DNA from: Litoditis marina
Taxonomy: Eukaryota; Nematoda; Chromadorea; Rhabditida; Rhabditidae
Length of the DNA: 64,000 nt
Reading direction: 5' to 3'
Assembly (NCBI GenBank): GCA_964036275.1
Contig: OZ038439.1
Location: 7,787,169 to 7,851,168, forward strand
The translations under genes were made by a program, and so were the position numbers. The stretch's first letter is position 1. Each line of letters begins with the position of its first letter. Under the pieces are notes generated by a model. The model did no database searches. It was not told where the DNA came from and worked only from the letters and a program-made list of their open reading frames with translations. Shown here piece after piece: positions 1 to 12,400 of the stretch.

Positions 1-24
1 GTTAACAACACTATTTCTGTTTAG

Positions 25-168
25 GATGAGGAAGAAGCCAAAGAAGCGGAAGACTCGCCTCCGATGGAGACCACCCACGACGAAAAAGAGGGAGACCTCC
101 CCAGTGAACAGACACACAATGTCTCCCTCCAACTGCCAGTACAGAGATTCAATCGAAACCCGTTCAAG
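25..168 (+). CDS. ctf-4: CTF4-like gene, visible exon 1
   Basis: Acceptor TTTCTGTTTAG at 14-24, donor AAG|GTTAGG at 168/169. 48 codons in phase 0, acidic then polar, ending NRNPFK. Confidence 0.75.
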
Positions 169-238
169 GTTAGGCGGGTTTTGTAGTTTGGTGTTGGCAA
201 ATTAGAATGGTTCTCAATGCGAGAAGGAAGAAACTTAC

Positions 239-297
<59 letters not shown>

Positions 298-3200
298 ATA
301 CCATATATATATATACCATTCAATTGCAGTTTAAAGGACCGTTGACACGGGATTGGTCCAAATAATCGTCCTACTTTAAGTGCGTCCGCTACTATAATTC
401 TGATTGCCTAATAAACTATTTTATAACTATTGTATTCGTTTCGTTTCGCAGCGTTCTGCGGCGGACACCTCTGTGTTGGATACTTCGACCGGTTCGGTTT
501 TCGACCAATTGGAGGCCTCCTTCGATAATCCACGCAAACGAACGAAGGAGGAGGAGGTAGGCGAAGCATAAGCGTGTTCATTGAACTATTTCTCTATAAA
601 TTTATTTAAAACAATGATATGTGTTGTATATCTGTATAAGTATTACTTGTATATATGACAAGTATTGAAACATTGAACACGAAATGAACTCGGTGAAGAC
701 CATACCCACAACACACACCAAAAACTCAACCGCAAGCTATGGCGAAATAATCAAAAGAATAGCTCGTAATGTAAACTGCATGAGCGAGCGATTGGGACAT
801 GAAGCCCCAGAAATCTGTCTGTATTTACATGTTTCAAGGGGTAGTAAATTAAATTTTACTTCACTTGTAGTATAAATCTTTTATTATGACAATGATAGTG
901 TTCAATCGCTCAATGTTCTCATTTCAGTTGAAATCTGCTCCATGCAGTCAGAAGAAACAGATGAAATTGGGTTTCGGCGCGGCGCCGAAGAAGGGAAAGG
1001 AGAACTCGGGGTCGGTTCCCATTTACAGACTATATTAGTAAGGTTAAGGCGTTATTCCAAAAAGCCACCCATTTTGCCATTCAAATACGTGAAAATTATG
1101 ATTTTACACCGAAAATACGCATATGACATATTTTACCGATTCGTAAAAGGAGCACTTTTGTCTGAATTTTTCTCGTTATCTCGAAAACTTCACGGGAGTG
1201 TGAGAACATCTCATCGCTACGTATTAAAGTTCAAAATTTGCGTTTTCCAAGCTCGAACTATGTTGGTGAGCACGACTTCGACTAACCATACACCAGTAAG
1301 GTCCGACTAAGCAACAAAATGTAGTTCGTTTTTAGCTGTAAACACATAGAAAAATTAGGATTTTTCATCAAAAATAGACCGATTTTCTTCTTTTCGACTG
1401 AAAAGAGTCAGTTTTTCGAATTTTTCTGACTGTTCGGACAACTTTACTGGTGTATGCGACTAACTGTAACTAATTGGTCAGAAACCTCATTCTTCCCCAC
1501 TTTCAGTGCTACCGCTTTCTCGTTGTGGCTGGAACAGAATGAGGGCAAGATGAAGGAGTTGTTCAGGTTGGTCGATAGGTCAAATATCGATTTTTTGGTA
1601 GTTCCAGTTCAGAAACTTTATGGAAAACCCGTGCACTTATTAGTCTTTTTTCTCAATTTATGTTTGTTTGCATCTTGACTAATAAGTAGCTTTGAGCTGA
1701 AAGCTGTTTTCCGATTTTCTAAAATTATGTGTTCGTTTCATGGTGAACGTTGCGGCAAAAGCTTCTTTTCTCTTTTTTCCAAATTGTTGATAAATTGCCT
1801 TTTTTTCAGTGGAGAAGCTGATGAATTCGACAAGTTCTGCACGGGACAGTATCGACTGTTGTCAGCTGCCGAGAAAAAGGTTTGTAGTTTGATCTTTGAT
1901 CACCTCTTATGGGTGACGAGACTTTAAACATGAAGAGAATACAAGTAAAAAGTATACCACAACATTGAAACAACAGTTGCTAACATTGTGTTGTCTTAAG
2001 CTCGTGCTCGCTGCTCGGACTTTTTATAGTTGGTACAGTGGCTCCACCGCTACTTTTATTGGAATTCCTTTTCTAAGCTCATTTCCTACTCTTTCTAAGA
2101 AATTAGTCATAGTTGCGATCCTTAACGTTTTCGTCGAATTGGACTGTGGGGACCTGTACACCTATACTTATCCAATCACCTATACTTATCCAATATGGTT
2201 AGGCTGATTTGATAGTTACCGATCGGGACCTATAACTTTTCGCATTTTCTGTGGAGGGCGTGTATAACTCTTCCAACCACCAAACCGACACTATTTCATC
2301 TATGGAAACGCATTATGTGGGAAGTAACCATTGCATCGTTGATATAGTTGTCTAGATATTAATTCTGTGCATGTTTTGGTGTTTTCTTCCAACCCCCCCC
2401 CCCCCTCTGGGGACCCTTTTTCATTACTCTTCTGCCAGTCAACTGGGCCATTTTTTCACTTGAATCGGCCAGATTTCGAGATAGAACAACAAACACATTA
2501 TACTACTATACTAAATATACTCACTCCTAGAACTTTTTTAATACATTTATTAAATAATGCCCAGTAACCAAATTACCCATTCAATCAAAATTCGATCTTC
2601 ATTGATTTGAAATGGTCAAATTCGTGCAAAACACTCGGTTAACGATCCCTTTCAGCTAAACTTCATTGAATGAGTGAACGTTCATCAAAAGATTCAAAAG
2701 TGTTCATCACTTCTTCCAATCACGAAACAGGCTCCTTCACGTAAAATAGTCACACCTCGCTGGTGTGTGGTTTCGTAGAAGTTCAGTTGAGAAATAGTAA
2801 TTTCTGGTGTTGATTATTCCGTTAGCCAATTACCCACTCTACCACCCATCCATCTTGGCCTGAAGCTATAGTTGTTACATAATAATAGGCACCAGAGGAC
2901 GGGTATAGCATGTGTTTCATATTCGCAATTGGGTCTCCTCCCTCCCCCTATCTTCCCCCTTTATACGACCCCCAACAAGAGACAAGACAATTCACTATAT
3001 GGCCATACACACCACATGTACCACATACACACATATTATGGCAATGTGCATCTTATATGTTAATTAGTGACTGAATCTACTGTTGTTGAAAAGGCAAGCA
3101 GTCTTTCGACTTTCCGGTCAAGGTGGAGACACTTTTCACGATCCACATCTGTAAGTGTTCACTTTGAGCTTTGAGGACCCATGTTTCGAAAATTAATTTG

Positions 3201-6148
3201 CAAACACGTCCAAACTTTTCGATTGAACTATTTCTCTGACCTCTGACCCCTGTAAGCTTTGTTGTTCTTTGACCTAGTTTGTGTCGGAAGTTGCCCTCTG
3301 GTCATGTTTTGCGTGCTGACCTCTTCAACTGGTCGTGTCCCCTCTATCTCATGGACTATTCATGATGTCTCCCCCCCCCCCCAAAGAGTCTTTCGATAGT
3401 TTCTCGACGGAAAGATCAATTGGTATACATGGATACACCATTAATTACGAGGGTCCAATTGTACTATTCATCGAATTCTAGTTGGCAACACATATTTTTA
3501 GGGTCTCAATGATGTAAAGTGCTCACTGAACGGGAGTAGTTATTGTTTCAATTTGCGGATAGCTTTCAACAGTGAACCTGAGTGTTTTGGGCTTTTGGCC
3601 AGTTTTAGCTCTTAGCTGGTTTTAAAGAATTGAGAAATCATGTTTGTTTGCTAGCCAATGTTTCATTTATTGGTCATTGAAAGCGAAAAGGAAAACTTTT
3701 GGTTTGCAAGTTTATGGTGTGGTCGGCGTGGCATTCTTGTTCCATACCAATTGGAGAAAGGTTATTATGTAGTTCCTCTGCCCTTTTAAAATAATTGAAG
3801 ATACAAGTATATAAATCCAAAGAAAAACAGAAGAAGACTTTTTTGTCTTCTCGGACCCATCGCGGGAATTAATCATAACACTCCGTCCATCTCCCACCAT
3901 CTATTCCCCCGTGACTTTTCTCTCATCTTCCCCTGTTTTTGTTGTCATCTTCCCGGCGGAACTCGTTGATTGACTAGCTGCCAGCCGTTTTCCCGCCTTT
4001 TCTCCGGACGCCGCGGGACCGGCTAGTTGGGGGGTTCGAATCCAATGTGGTTGTTCGGGGAACATTGCTAGTCGTTTTATCATCTAAAATTTTGCTCAAA
4101 ATACACACTTATACTTAGTTACAGAAAAAACCTACAATAAGTTGTCAGTGTATTTAAATTACAGATTACACATTTAGTACACGCTATGTTTCAATGTATT
4201 TTGTCTCCGTTTTACATAGTTGAGGATTAGGTGTAACTACATTCTTCTAGTATCATACAATTCTCACCTGCTAGTAAAATTGAATGAACGCTGATGAGAC
4301 AGAAAAAGGAAAGTTAGCCTAATTCGATAAAAATTTGTAAAGTTTCGCGTATTGTAGTAAAAACGAGTTGATTCTGTCAGCCTTACTGATGTACCTACGC
4401 CCAAGTTCTGTTTTCTATCTACTATCTCCCCCCTCCCCCCCCCTGTTCTTTCTATGCATTGGCAGCTGTCATTTAGGGTGACATTCTATATCAACTGACC
4501 TCAGCTGAAAAGATATTCTCATTATAATTAGCCGCGCGCGCGGAGGACTCATCCATTATTCACCTGTTATGAATACTTTCAAAGAAAATGGGCAACCGGC
4601 TGTTTTATTAGGATTTGGAGGTAAATCTCGCTGTCTATAGAGGGCTGAACTTACTCCAGTAAAGTTATCCGAATGGCCTGAAAAATTCAATAAACAGGCT
4701 GCTGCTTCTGCAAAATTTGGGAGAATTGACAGTGTTTGATTAAATTTCACGAGTTTAAGGCCTCCAAGGGCTCCCTTATGTCGGATAGTTAGATAGTTAC
4801 TGATCTCTGTTTCAGACTTAGCTCTAAATTTATGTAATTGTTGGCAGTTTGGCGAATATCTGTACTTGGTATAGGTCATCTCGGGTCTCGCAAATTTGCA
4901 TCGTTTTGCATATTTAGATTTACATATTTTAGCGCATTTCCCTAACTGGCGAATATTCTGGTTGGTTTACCTACAATGTCTACTCTAGAGTATCTTTTCT
5001 AGAGTATTAAAATCACTTGTAATTGTCGCATTCCTCTGGTATCGAGAATTTCATAAACTACACCAAATGGCTTTGTTTACTGCATTTCCTTTCCTTTTTG
5101 CCTCTTTCGAGGGTTTGTGAACCCGTGAATCTAAACTTTTCTTCCGCCTCTTTTGTTCCCCTCTCAATTGACAGCCTGACATGGGGTTTTCGGATGACGT
5201 CCAACGTTCTTTTTGCTAAACAAGTTGGCAGGCTCAATCTTTCACTTGTTATTTGAGCTCAAATTGCATAGGTCGGACTTCAACAGTGAACGGCTCAATG
5301 TGCTCTTGTTTCCATACTCGCGCAAACTGGGACAAATAGCTTAATAAGTTGAAAGACCGGTCATTTTTTGCGGAACTTGGATAAATTTAAACCTTTGTGA
5401 AGCCATCTTTGAAATATTACTTATTTCCATCATAAAATGTATTCATTGTTCTCTAATTGTTTCTAGACTTCTACGTGAAAGTCTGCAGTCTCCTACTTTC
5501 TGCGTACAGTCTTATTCCCTATTTCTAGAAAAGTAACCTAACTACCTAACCTTATGTGTATGCGAGTGTGGCTCGTTATGGTTTCCAAGCGTGAATGATT
5601 GATGTCCCCCCCCCCCCCTAACTCTTTATATAACTGATTTATTACCCCCCGTTATGTGTTGTGTTGGTGTGTAGTTCACGAGTAGACTATTAATAATGGG
5701 CCAAAAGGTTCCGCCTTGCGAAGAAAGGCTGGACATTTTAGGAGGCAGAAGTTAAGTTATCTCGGCATTTCCGAACTTCTAGATGAAGTTTCTGTCTAAT
5801 TAAATCGCAATGGTCTTTAGCACCTACATTTATTATGTTCTGAGAAAAGGAAAAATATAAATAGTGTTTCCGTCAGTGTGTTTGACCTACTTCTCTGTGA
5901 CAGTTTCGGGTTTTTGGGAACTATCCAATTGTTTGCACATACAGTCTGTTTAAATGCATTAATTACTCGAATATTATTCGACAATCTCATCCTCCTTGCT
6001 TTGCCTTACAACTTTTCAGAAATTCCGTTTTCGGCCAAATGATGATATTCTTTCATTATAGACGTTTTTGAAAACTTTAAGTTGTTTATTTTTGTTATAC
6101 TCATTTCTTCGATTTCAGGAGTGGAGATCGCGTGCCGAGTCAGCCTAA
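25..6148 (+). CDS. ctf-4: WDHD1/AND-1/CTF4-like replisome protein, C-terminal part (5' end outside window)
   Basis: Six exons join in one frame: 25-168, 452-556, 928-1037, 1507-1566, 1810-1879 and 6119-6148, giving 172 residues and a TAA stop. All introns are GT-AG with T-rich nematode acceptors. The visible protein starts acidic (DEEEAKEAED), has an NPFK motif at residues 45-48, a Lys-rich stretch near 92-109, and ends in an HMG-box-like segment (about 119-172) with FSLWLEQN, YRLLSAAEKKEW and a charged last helix. In the family, WDHD1/CTF4 is a trimeric hub linking CMG helicase and DNA polymerase alpha at the replication fork; metazoan members carry a C-terminal HMG box after a disordered acidic linker. 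The order acidic linker, NPFK, HMG box, stop is why I prefer it to SSRP1 or another HMG protein. The WD40 and SepB regions lie upstream of the window. The last intron (1880-6118) is unusually long. Gene structure is well supported, orthology moderately. Confidence 0.68.
240..315. repeat. (TA)n microsatellite
   Basis: Nearly perfect TA dinucleotide run of about 56 bases from 240, then a short second TA run after CCATACC. It lies in an intron of the CTF4-like gene. Confidence 0.95.
330..380. repeat. Short palindromic element, TTTAAAGGAC / GTCCTACTTTAA arms
   Basis: Imperfect hairpin with TTTAAAGGACC at the left and ATCGTCCTACTTTAAG at the right. The arms match the larger palindrome at 39030-39152, so this looks like an internally deleted copy of the same family. 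Confidence 0.6.
452..556 (+). CDS. ctf-4: CTF4-like gene, visible exon 2
   Basis: Acceptor TTTCGCAG, donor GAG|GTAGGC. 35 codons in phase 0, rich in Ser/Thr/Asp and ending in a Lys/Glu run (RKRTKEEE), consistent with a disordered linker. Confidence 0.75.
928..1037 (+). CDS. ctf-4: CTF4-like gene, visible exon 3
   Basis: Acceptor CTCATTTCAG, donor TA|GTAAGG. 36 codons plus 2 nt. Basic stretch KKQMKLGFGAAPKKGKEN leads into the HMG-like module. Using the GTAAGG donor removes the in-frame TAG at 1036-1038. Confidence 0.75.
1507..1566 (+). CDS. ctf-4: CTF4-like gene, visible exon 4 (HMG-like helix 1)
   Basis: Acceptor CACTTTCAG, donor TTCAG|GTTGGT. Encodes ATAFSLWLEQNEGKMKELF, the first helix of the HMG-like box. 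Phases 2 in and 2 out match both neighbours. Confidence 0.8.
1810..1879 (+). CDS. ctf-4: CTF4-like gene, visible exon 5 (HMG-like helix 2)
   Basis: Acceptor TTTTTTTCAG, donor AAG|GTTTGT. Encodes GEADEFDKFCTGQYRLLSAA plus EKK; phase 2 in, phase 0 out. Confidence 0.8.
1880..6118 (+). other. 4.2-kb last intron of the CTF4-like gene
   Basis: No sense exon is needed or found between exon 5 and the last exon. The intron holds four C9-C13 tracts, duplicated CCTATACTTATCCAAT words near 2160-2195, a GC-rich patch at 3940-4080 that includes a B-box-like GGTTCGAATCC without a convincing tRNA fold, and an antisense open stretch at 4556-4879. Most of the rest is featureless AT-rich DNA. Confidence 0.6.
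6119..6148 (+). CDS. ctf-4: CTF4-like gene, last exon
   Basis: Acceptor TTCGATTTCAG. Encodes EWRSRAESA and TAA. Joining it to exon 5 gives SAAEKKEWRSRAESA, the expected third helix of an HMG-like box, which is the main reason for accepting a 4.2-kb intron before a 30-base exon. Confidence 0.7.
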   Translation, partial: EWRSRAESA

Positions 6149-6438
6149 TCGCCATCTTCAGTCCTACGGTGTCCCCATATTTCGCTGTGTCTCCCCGAAG
6201 TCCCTACTTATTCCATTAGTCCTGTTGTTTCTCCCCCTCTTAGGGCCCTAACCCCCTAATTCGCAATTTGCGTGGTTTTGCCCATTGGCGCGTGTTAATA
6301 ACCAGGTGGACGGTTTTCGGCGCGAGGTTCAAATGTCAAATTAGGCGTGTCCCCCCCCCCCCAATAGAGAGAGAGAGAGAGAGGTATAACCCCCAGTCAA
6401 CCCCCCTATTCACTCTCTTCTCGTGTTACCTATCTATT
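6149..6438 (+). other. Spacer between the CTF4-like and Ly6-like genes
   Basis: About 290 bp holding the 3' UTR of the upstream gene and the 5' region of the downstream gene. I see no clear AATAAA and no TTTTCAG directly before the ATG at 6439. A C12 tract and a GA run lie at 6351-6382. Spacing and orientation would allow an operon, but nothing here proves it. Confidence 0.4.
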
Positions 6439-6493
6439 ATGATTGTTTACACGACTATTATTCTAATTGCACACGTTTTTCACGTGACTCGAG
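6439..6493 (+). CDS. Ly6-like gene, exon 1 (signal peptide)
   Basis: ATG, 18 codons and one base, then donor CGAG|GTATGTTT, a strong nematode donor. Hydrophobic core TTIILIAHVF. The phase fits exon 2 exactly, giving Gly before ACFHC. An alternative hydrophobic start at 6623 (MIFLGCVILVYAALYV) has only a weak donor. Confidence 0.65.
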
Positions 6494-9400
6494 GTATGTT
6501 TGAGGTTATGCTTACGACTTTTTGAATTACGAGTGAAAATACCGGGAGCCCCTGTGAGTGCGCAAGTTGTGTTTTAATGGTGTTCTAGGTTTTACGGATC
6601 TTTACTTATTCCCGGTTTGAAAATGATATTTTTGGGTTGTGTTATCCTTGTGTATGCTGCTCTGTATGTTGTCATTTTTGCCTTATTCTGGAATAATCGT
6701 TTGATCTCTTTTATTGATTTGTTCGCGAGCGACGGTGGTTGTAGTTTGTAGTTGCGTCGTTTGCATTGGAATGAATTTTATTGCTAAATGACACAAAAAG
6801 TATGATGGAGGTTTTAAAAACATTTTAATCTAGTCACGAGTAATTTGAAGTGAAAAGGATCGCGGAATTTTTATATTTAAAAAAATTTGTTTTATGGTTT
6901 CTTATGCTGAATTTGTTACTGATCTCTACCCTTTTATTTACCTGATGTTTTTTGATTTATGAGAACCCAACTCTCTTTTGAACGTTGGCATTAGTAGTTT
7001 CTTTCATTGGTTTTATCATTTACCCCTTTCCATCTCACACTACACGTTCGCTGGTAAAGTGGGAAAATGTTCGACAATTTGAAGATGTTCTCTTGGACCA
7101 TTTTTCAATTGGGTTGTACTGGGATCTGTGAAAGTCTTGATCTATAGTCAAATTCTATCCTATGTGGACTTGTACAGTATTACGTTGAACTTTCGGATGA
7201 GTATTCTCTATTCTGTTATTGAAACATCGCCTTGACCGAATTTCGTTTTTGTAGAAAGTTGGACAAACACGTATACGATAATGTTAAAGCTGTGTGAAAT
7301 TTTTAGATACAACATTTGATGTCACTATGTATTATTTCACTTGAGCATGTGAGGAACTGTGTCTGGCTGGTACAAGTTGTTTCCAGCCATACAAAACTAG
7401 TTTACAGTCAGGCCAATTAGAGCATTTCTACAGTAATGCAAATGGTACACTGTAGTCAATTGATAGGAAACTTTATATTCAAAGTATATGTTCAACCCCC
7501 CCCCTCCCCTTTTCATCCAAATTGTACTGTGATGAGTGTATTTGTGTCTAAAACCAGTATTATTCACCCTTCAGCTAAACCCATCTTATTTTGCTACGTT
7601 GTCAAAATTCCGTGACTAAGCCAAATCACGTTAATGAACGCGTGCCACTCATGCTTTGTTTTTGAGAAAATAGGATTGTACTCATAGTTCATCCCTAAAT
7701 AAGATTGCAAGTAGTATTGGTTGCTGTCCAAAACTCTTATTATTCACCCTTCAGCTAAACCCATCTTATTTTGCTACGTTGTCAAAAATTCCGTGACTAA
7801 GCCAAATCACGTTAATGAACGCGTGCCACTCATGCTTTGTTTTTGAGAAAATAGGATTGTACTCATAGTTCATCCCTAAATAAGATTGCAAGTAGTATTG
7901 GTTTCTGTCTAAAACCACTATTATTCACCCTTCAGCTAAACCCATCTTATTTTGCTACGCTGTCAAATATCCGTGACTAAGCCAAATCACGTTAATGAAA
8001 GCGTGCCACTCATGCTTTGTTTTTGAGAAAAAAGGATTGTACTCATAGTTTATACCTAAATAAGATTACAAGTAGTATTGTTCCCTGTTCAAAACCACTA
8101 TTATTCACCCTACAGCTAAACCCATCTTATTTTGCTACGCTGTCAAATATCCGTGACTAAGCCAAATCACGTTAATGAAAGCGTGCCACTCATGCTTTGT
8201 TTTTGAGAAAATAGGATTGTACTCATAGTTTATCCCTAAATAAGATTACAAGTAGTATTGGTTTCTGTCTAAAACCACTATTATTCACCCTTCAGCTAAA
8301 CCCATCTTATTTTGCTACGCTGTCAAATATCCGTGACTAAGCCAAATCACGTTAATGAAAGCGTGCCACTCATGCTTTGTTTTTGAGAAAATAGGATTGT
8401 ACTCATAGTTCATCCCTAAATAAGATTGCAAGTAGTATTGGTTTCTGTCTAAAACCACTATTATTCACCCTTCAGCTAAACCCATCTTATTTTGCTACGC
8501 TGTCAAATATCCGTGACTAAGCCAAATCACGTTAATGAAAGCGTGCCACTCATGCTTTGTTTTTGAGAAAAAAGGATTGTACTCATAGTTTATACCTAAA
8601 TAAGATTACAAGTAGTATTGTTCCCTGTTCAAAACCACTATTATTCACCCTACAGCTAAACCCATCTTATTTTGCTACGCTGTCAAATATCCGTGACTAA
8701 GCCAAATCACGTTAATGAAAGCGTGCCACTCATGCTTTGTTTTTGAGAAAATAGGATTGTACTCATAGTTTATCCCTAAATAAGATTACAAGTAGTATTG
8801 TTCCCTGTTCAAAACTACTATTATTCATCCTTCAGCTAAACCCATCTTATTTTGCGACGTTGTCAAAAATTCCGTGACTAAGCCAAATCACGTTAATGAA
8901 CGCGTGCCACTCATGCTTTGTTTTTGAGAAAATAGGATTGTACTCATAGTTCATCCCTAAATAAGATTGCAAGTAGTATTGGTTGCTGTCCAAAACTCTT
9001 ATTATTCACCCTTCAGCTAAACCCATCTTATTTTGCTACGTTGTCAAAATTCCGTGACTAAGCCAAATCACGTTAATGAACGCGTGCCACTCATGCTTTG
9101 TTTTTGAGAAAGCAGGATTGTACTCATAGTTTATCCCTAAATAAGATTACAAGTAGTATTGTTCCCTGTTCAAAACTACTATTATTCACTCTTCAGCTAA
9201 ACCCATCTTATTTTGCTACGTTGTCAAAATTCCGTGACTAAGCCAAATCACGTTAATGAACGCGTGCCACTCATGCTTTGTTTTTGAGAAAATATGATTG
9301 TACTCATAGTTTATCCCTAAATAAGATTACAAGTAGTATTGTTCCCTGTTCAAAACTACTATTATTCACCCTTCAGCTAAACCCATCTTATTTTGCTACG

Positions 9401-12400
9401 TTGTCAAAATTCCGTGACTAAGCCAAATCACGTTAATGAACGCGTGCCACTCATGCTTTGTTTTTGAGAAAATAGGATTGTACTCATAGTTCATCCCTAA
9501 ATAAGATTGCAAGTAGTATTGGTTGCTGTCCAAAACTCTTATTATTCACCCTTCAGCTAAACCCATCTTATTTTTCTACGTTGTCAAAATTCCGTGACTA
9601 AGCCAAATCACGTTAATGAACGCGTGCCACTCATGCTTTGTTTTTGAGAAAATAGGATTGTACTCATAGTTCATCCCTAAATAAGATTGCAAGTAGTATT
9701 GGTTGCTGTCCAAAACTCTTATTATTCACCCTTCAGCTAAACCCATCTTATTTTGCTACGTTGTCAAAATATCCGTGACTAAGCCAAATCACGTTAATGA
9801 ACGCGTGCCACTCATGCTTTGTTTTTGAGAAAATAGGATTGTACTCATAGTTCATCCCTAAATAAGATTGCAAGTAGTATTGGTTGCTGTCCAAAACTCT
9901 TATTATTCACCCTTCAGCTAAACCCATCTTGTTTTGCGACGTTGTCAAAAATTCCGTGACTAAGCCAAATCACGTTAATGAACGCGTGCCACTCATGCTT
10001 TGTTTTTGAGAAAGCAGGATTGTACTCATAGTTTATCCCTAAATAAGATTACAAGTAGTATTGTTCCCTGTGTGAAAGTACTATTATTCACCCTTCAGCC
10101 AAACCATTGCTACTTTTTCTCATTATTAGTCTTCTTATAGCTTATGATTATAAACATAGCCTCTTAGACATGTTAAAAACCGATTAATATTCCCTTTACA
10201 GTCGACTTTCCCTGAAAATGATACGAAGCTTATAGTTGATCTTGAATGCCATGTATGATGGATATGTTAGCAGTTTTTCTTGCGTTCATAGTACAATTTT
10301 ACAATTTTTATTAGCTCGCTCAAAATTTTCCAATTTCGACCCTTTTGAGTTGCTGTAGTTTAGTCTGCAACACAGTAGAAGTGAGAACCCTTCATAAATA
10401 ATATGGGCTACAAACTACAAACAGCAGAACCGTTTATAAAAATGAAGTGAGCTGAAATAGTAACTTAACTACGTTAACGAGACACGGCGTTCTCGCCTAC
10501 ACTAATTTTTGCGACTAAATGTGTACTGAGCTCCGTCCACGAAGTTTTCGTGGCGGGACACTGTATCCCACTGCAATTTGGAATGGTCAGAGCACTCATT
10601 CGCGTATCGCGTTTATTTTCACGCGAATCATTTGCGGAGCGTCTCAAATCGAGGACGCGAGTTCCTCATTTGTTAAAGCTGTTGTTGAGAACGCCGTGGA
10701 GATGTAAAAGCTACATACTGTTTTTTTGGTTTTCGTACCACTGCGAACTTTTTATAAACCACTGCCACTGCAAACTCTTTATAAACCACATGGGTTACAG
10801 AATACAAACATCGAGGATTGTAAATAAATGAAATTAGTCAGCTGAAATAGTAACTTTACTATGCTTACGAGATGTAAAGCTGCATATTATTCTTGGTTTT
10901 CGTTCCACTGCGTCTATCACTGCACACCTTTCCGTACATGATGTTCTGTAAGTTTTGTAGGACCAATATATTGAAAATACTGCGGAACAGAATGGGAACC
11001 ATCTTTTCTGGTTGTAAAGGTCTTATACTGTTAGTCAATTGCACAGTCACGTGAAACATGTTAAACACAGCAGAACTCAGAAACGTGCAATAACAAAGTG
11101 CAGGATTCCTTACTAGAATGCTGAATTTACGTGACTCTTCAATTTACTAGAGTGGTAGAGTGGTTCATTTCACACGAGCGCCAAGTTAGAACGGTTGTTC
11201 TGACTTATAGCCTGAAGCAGGGCATAGTTATACTCTGTTTCACCAATCGATGTTCTTCTAAAGTAATCCATCGAAAATTCGGAGGTTTTTCTAATGAACA
11301 ATGCATTATTTCGGTTGCAGACTTTCACAGTTTGTAGTAGTAAGGGTAGAGAAGACACTACCAAAATTTGAGGACAATTCAAAAGCGCCAACATACCAAA
11401 CTTTGACCTGGAAGTTTCAGCATATTACTGTAGAGGGTTATAAGTGGGTGGAACAAACTATATACCTCTCTCATCTTTTTGTTCCTTACTTTTTGTTTTT
11501 AAATCTATCACGAACCTTCTCAAACCCCCGTTTTACCAAACTTTGAAATGAAAAGAATCCAGAAACCATCTCCTAGTTCTTAGTTTAATCAGATGTCTAG
11601 GGAAATCAGCATCTAATAACTTCATTTATTCCCAGTAATTTTTAATAAGCCTCATTTAGATATTGACCATTGGACTGACAGTCTACAGAACGGAAAACAT
11701 AAAAAGTTCTGCACAATTAGCAAGAAACACCTCAATCGAATACACAAAAAATCCCTTTCTCAGATTGCTGAGAAAAGGATTTTTAAACTCTCAGATTGCT
11801 TTGGCTTTCCCGACAACGATTTAGCTCAGTGTGTACTCCATCCAAGTGTTAGTGGACGCTGAATCGTGACATTTAAATTTGTGGACGATTTTCACTACAT
11901 CTTTCTAAAAATACTAAGAGTTGTGCATTTTGTAGTATACTACAACAATAACACTCCGCCAAAAAAGTCGTACAGGAGTCGCTCAGCGGAAGATAGGCTG
12001 AATTCGAGCTGTTTGTAGTTTGAGCTCCATGCGTGCTCATTTTGATTTGCAAGCTCTGATGTACCAAACTTAAACTGTCTTGTTCACCCCAATAGCCGAT
12101 TCTCCACATAGCCGATTCTCCAAAATAATGGAGGTTCAGCAGAGGGACATATATAATTCCCATGCAAGTAGTTCATGGGTCGAACTGGTTATTTTTCACT
12201 TAAAAAAACGATTATCGATCGATTCCAGGTGCGTGTTTCCACTGTCTGTCCTCGGATTCCCATCTTTCTCCCCCGATTCGACGTCAACTGAAGACACAGA
12301 ATGACGTGTTCTTCTGGCAGATCGGCACCCAGTGGAACGCATGCAGGTACGCTATTTGATCTATTGATCTTGAGAAATCGATATTTAGAATTTAGCCTTG

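Noticed and set aside
3712..4083. Minus-strand open frames of 60 and 62 residues in the CTF4-like intron
   Set aside because: The first starts after an ATTTTAG acceptor-like site, but composition follows a GC-rich patch and no domain or second exon supports it.
6623..6751. Alternative signal-peptide exon for the Ly6-like gene
   Set aside because: Hydrophobic start, but the only phase-compatible donor (GTGGTT) is weak; the exon at 6439 has the strong GTATGTTT donor.
7543..10107. CRISPR array or tandem gene cluster
   Set aside because: Units are contiguous near-identical 180-bp copies without unique spacers, and none is open over a useful length. It is a eukaryotic satellite.
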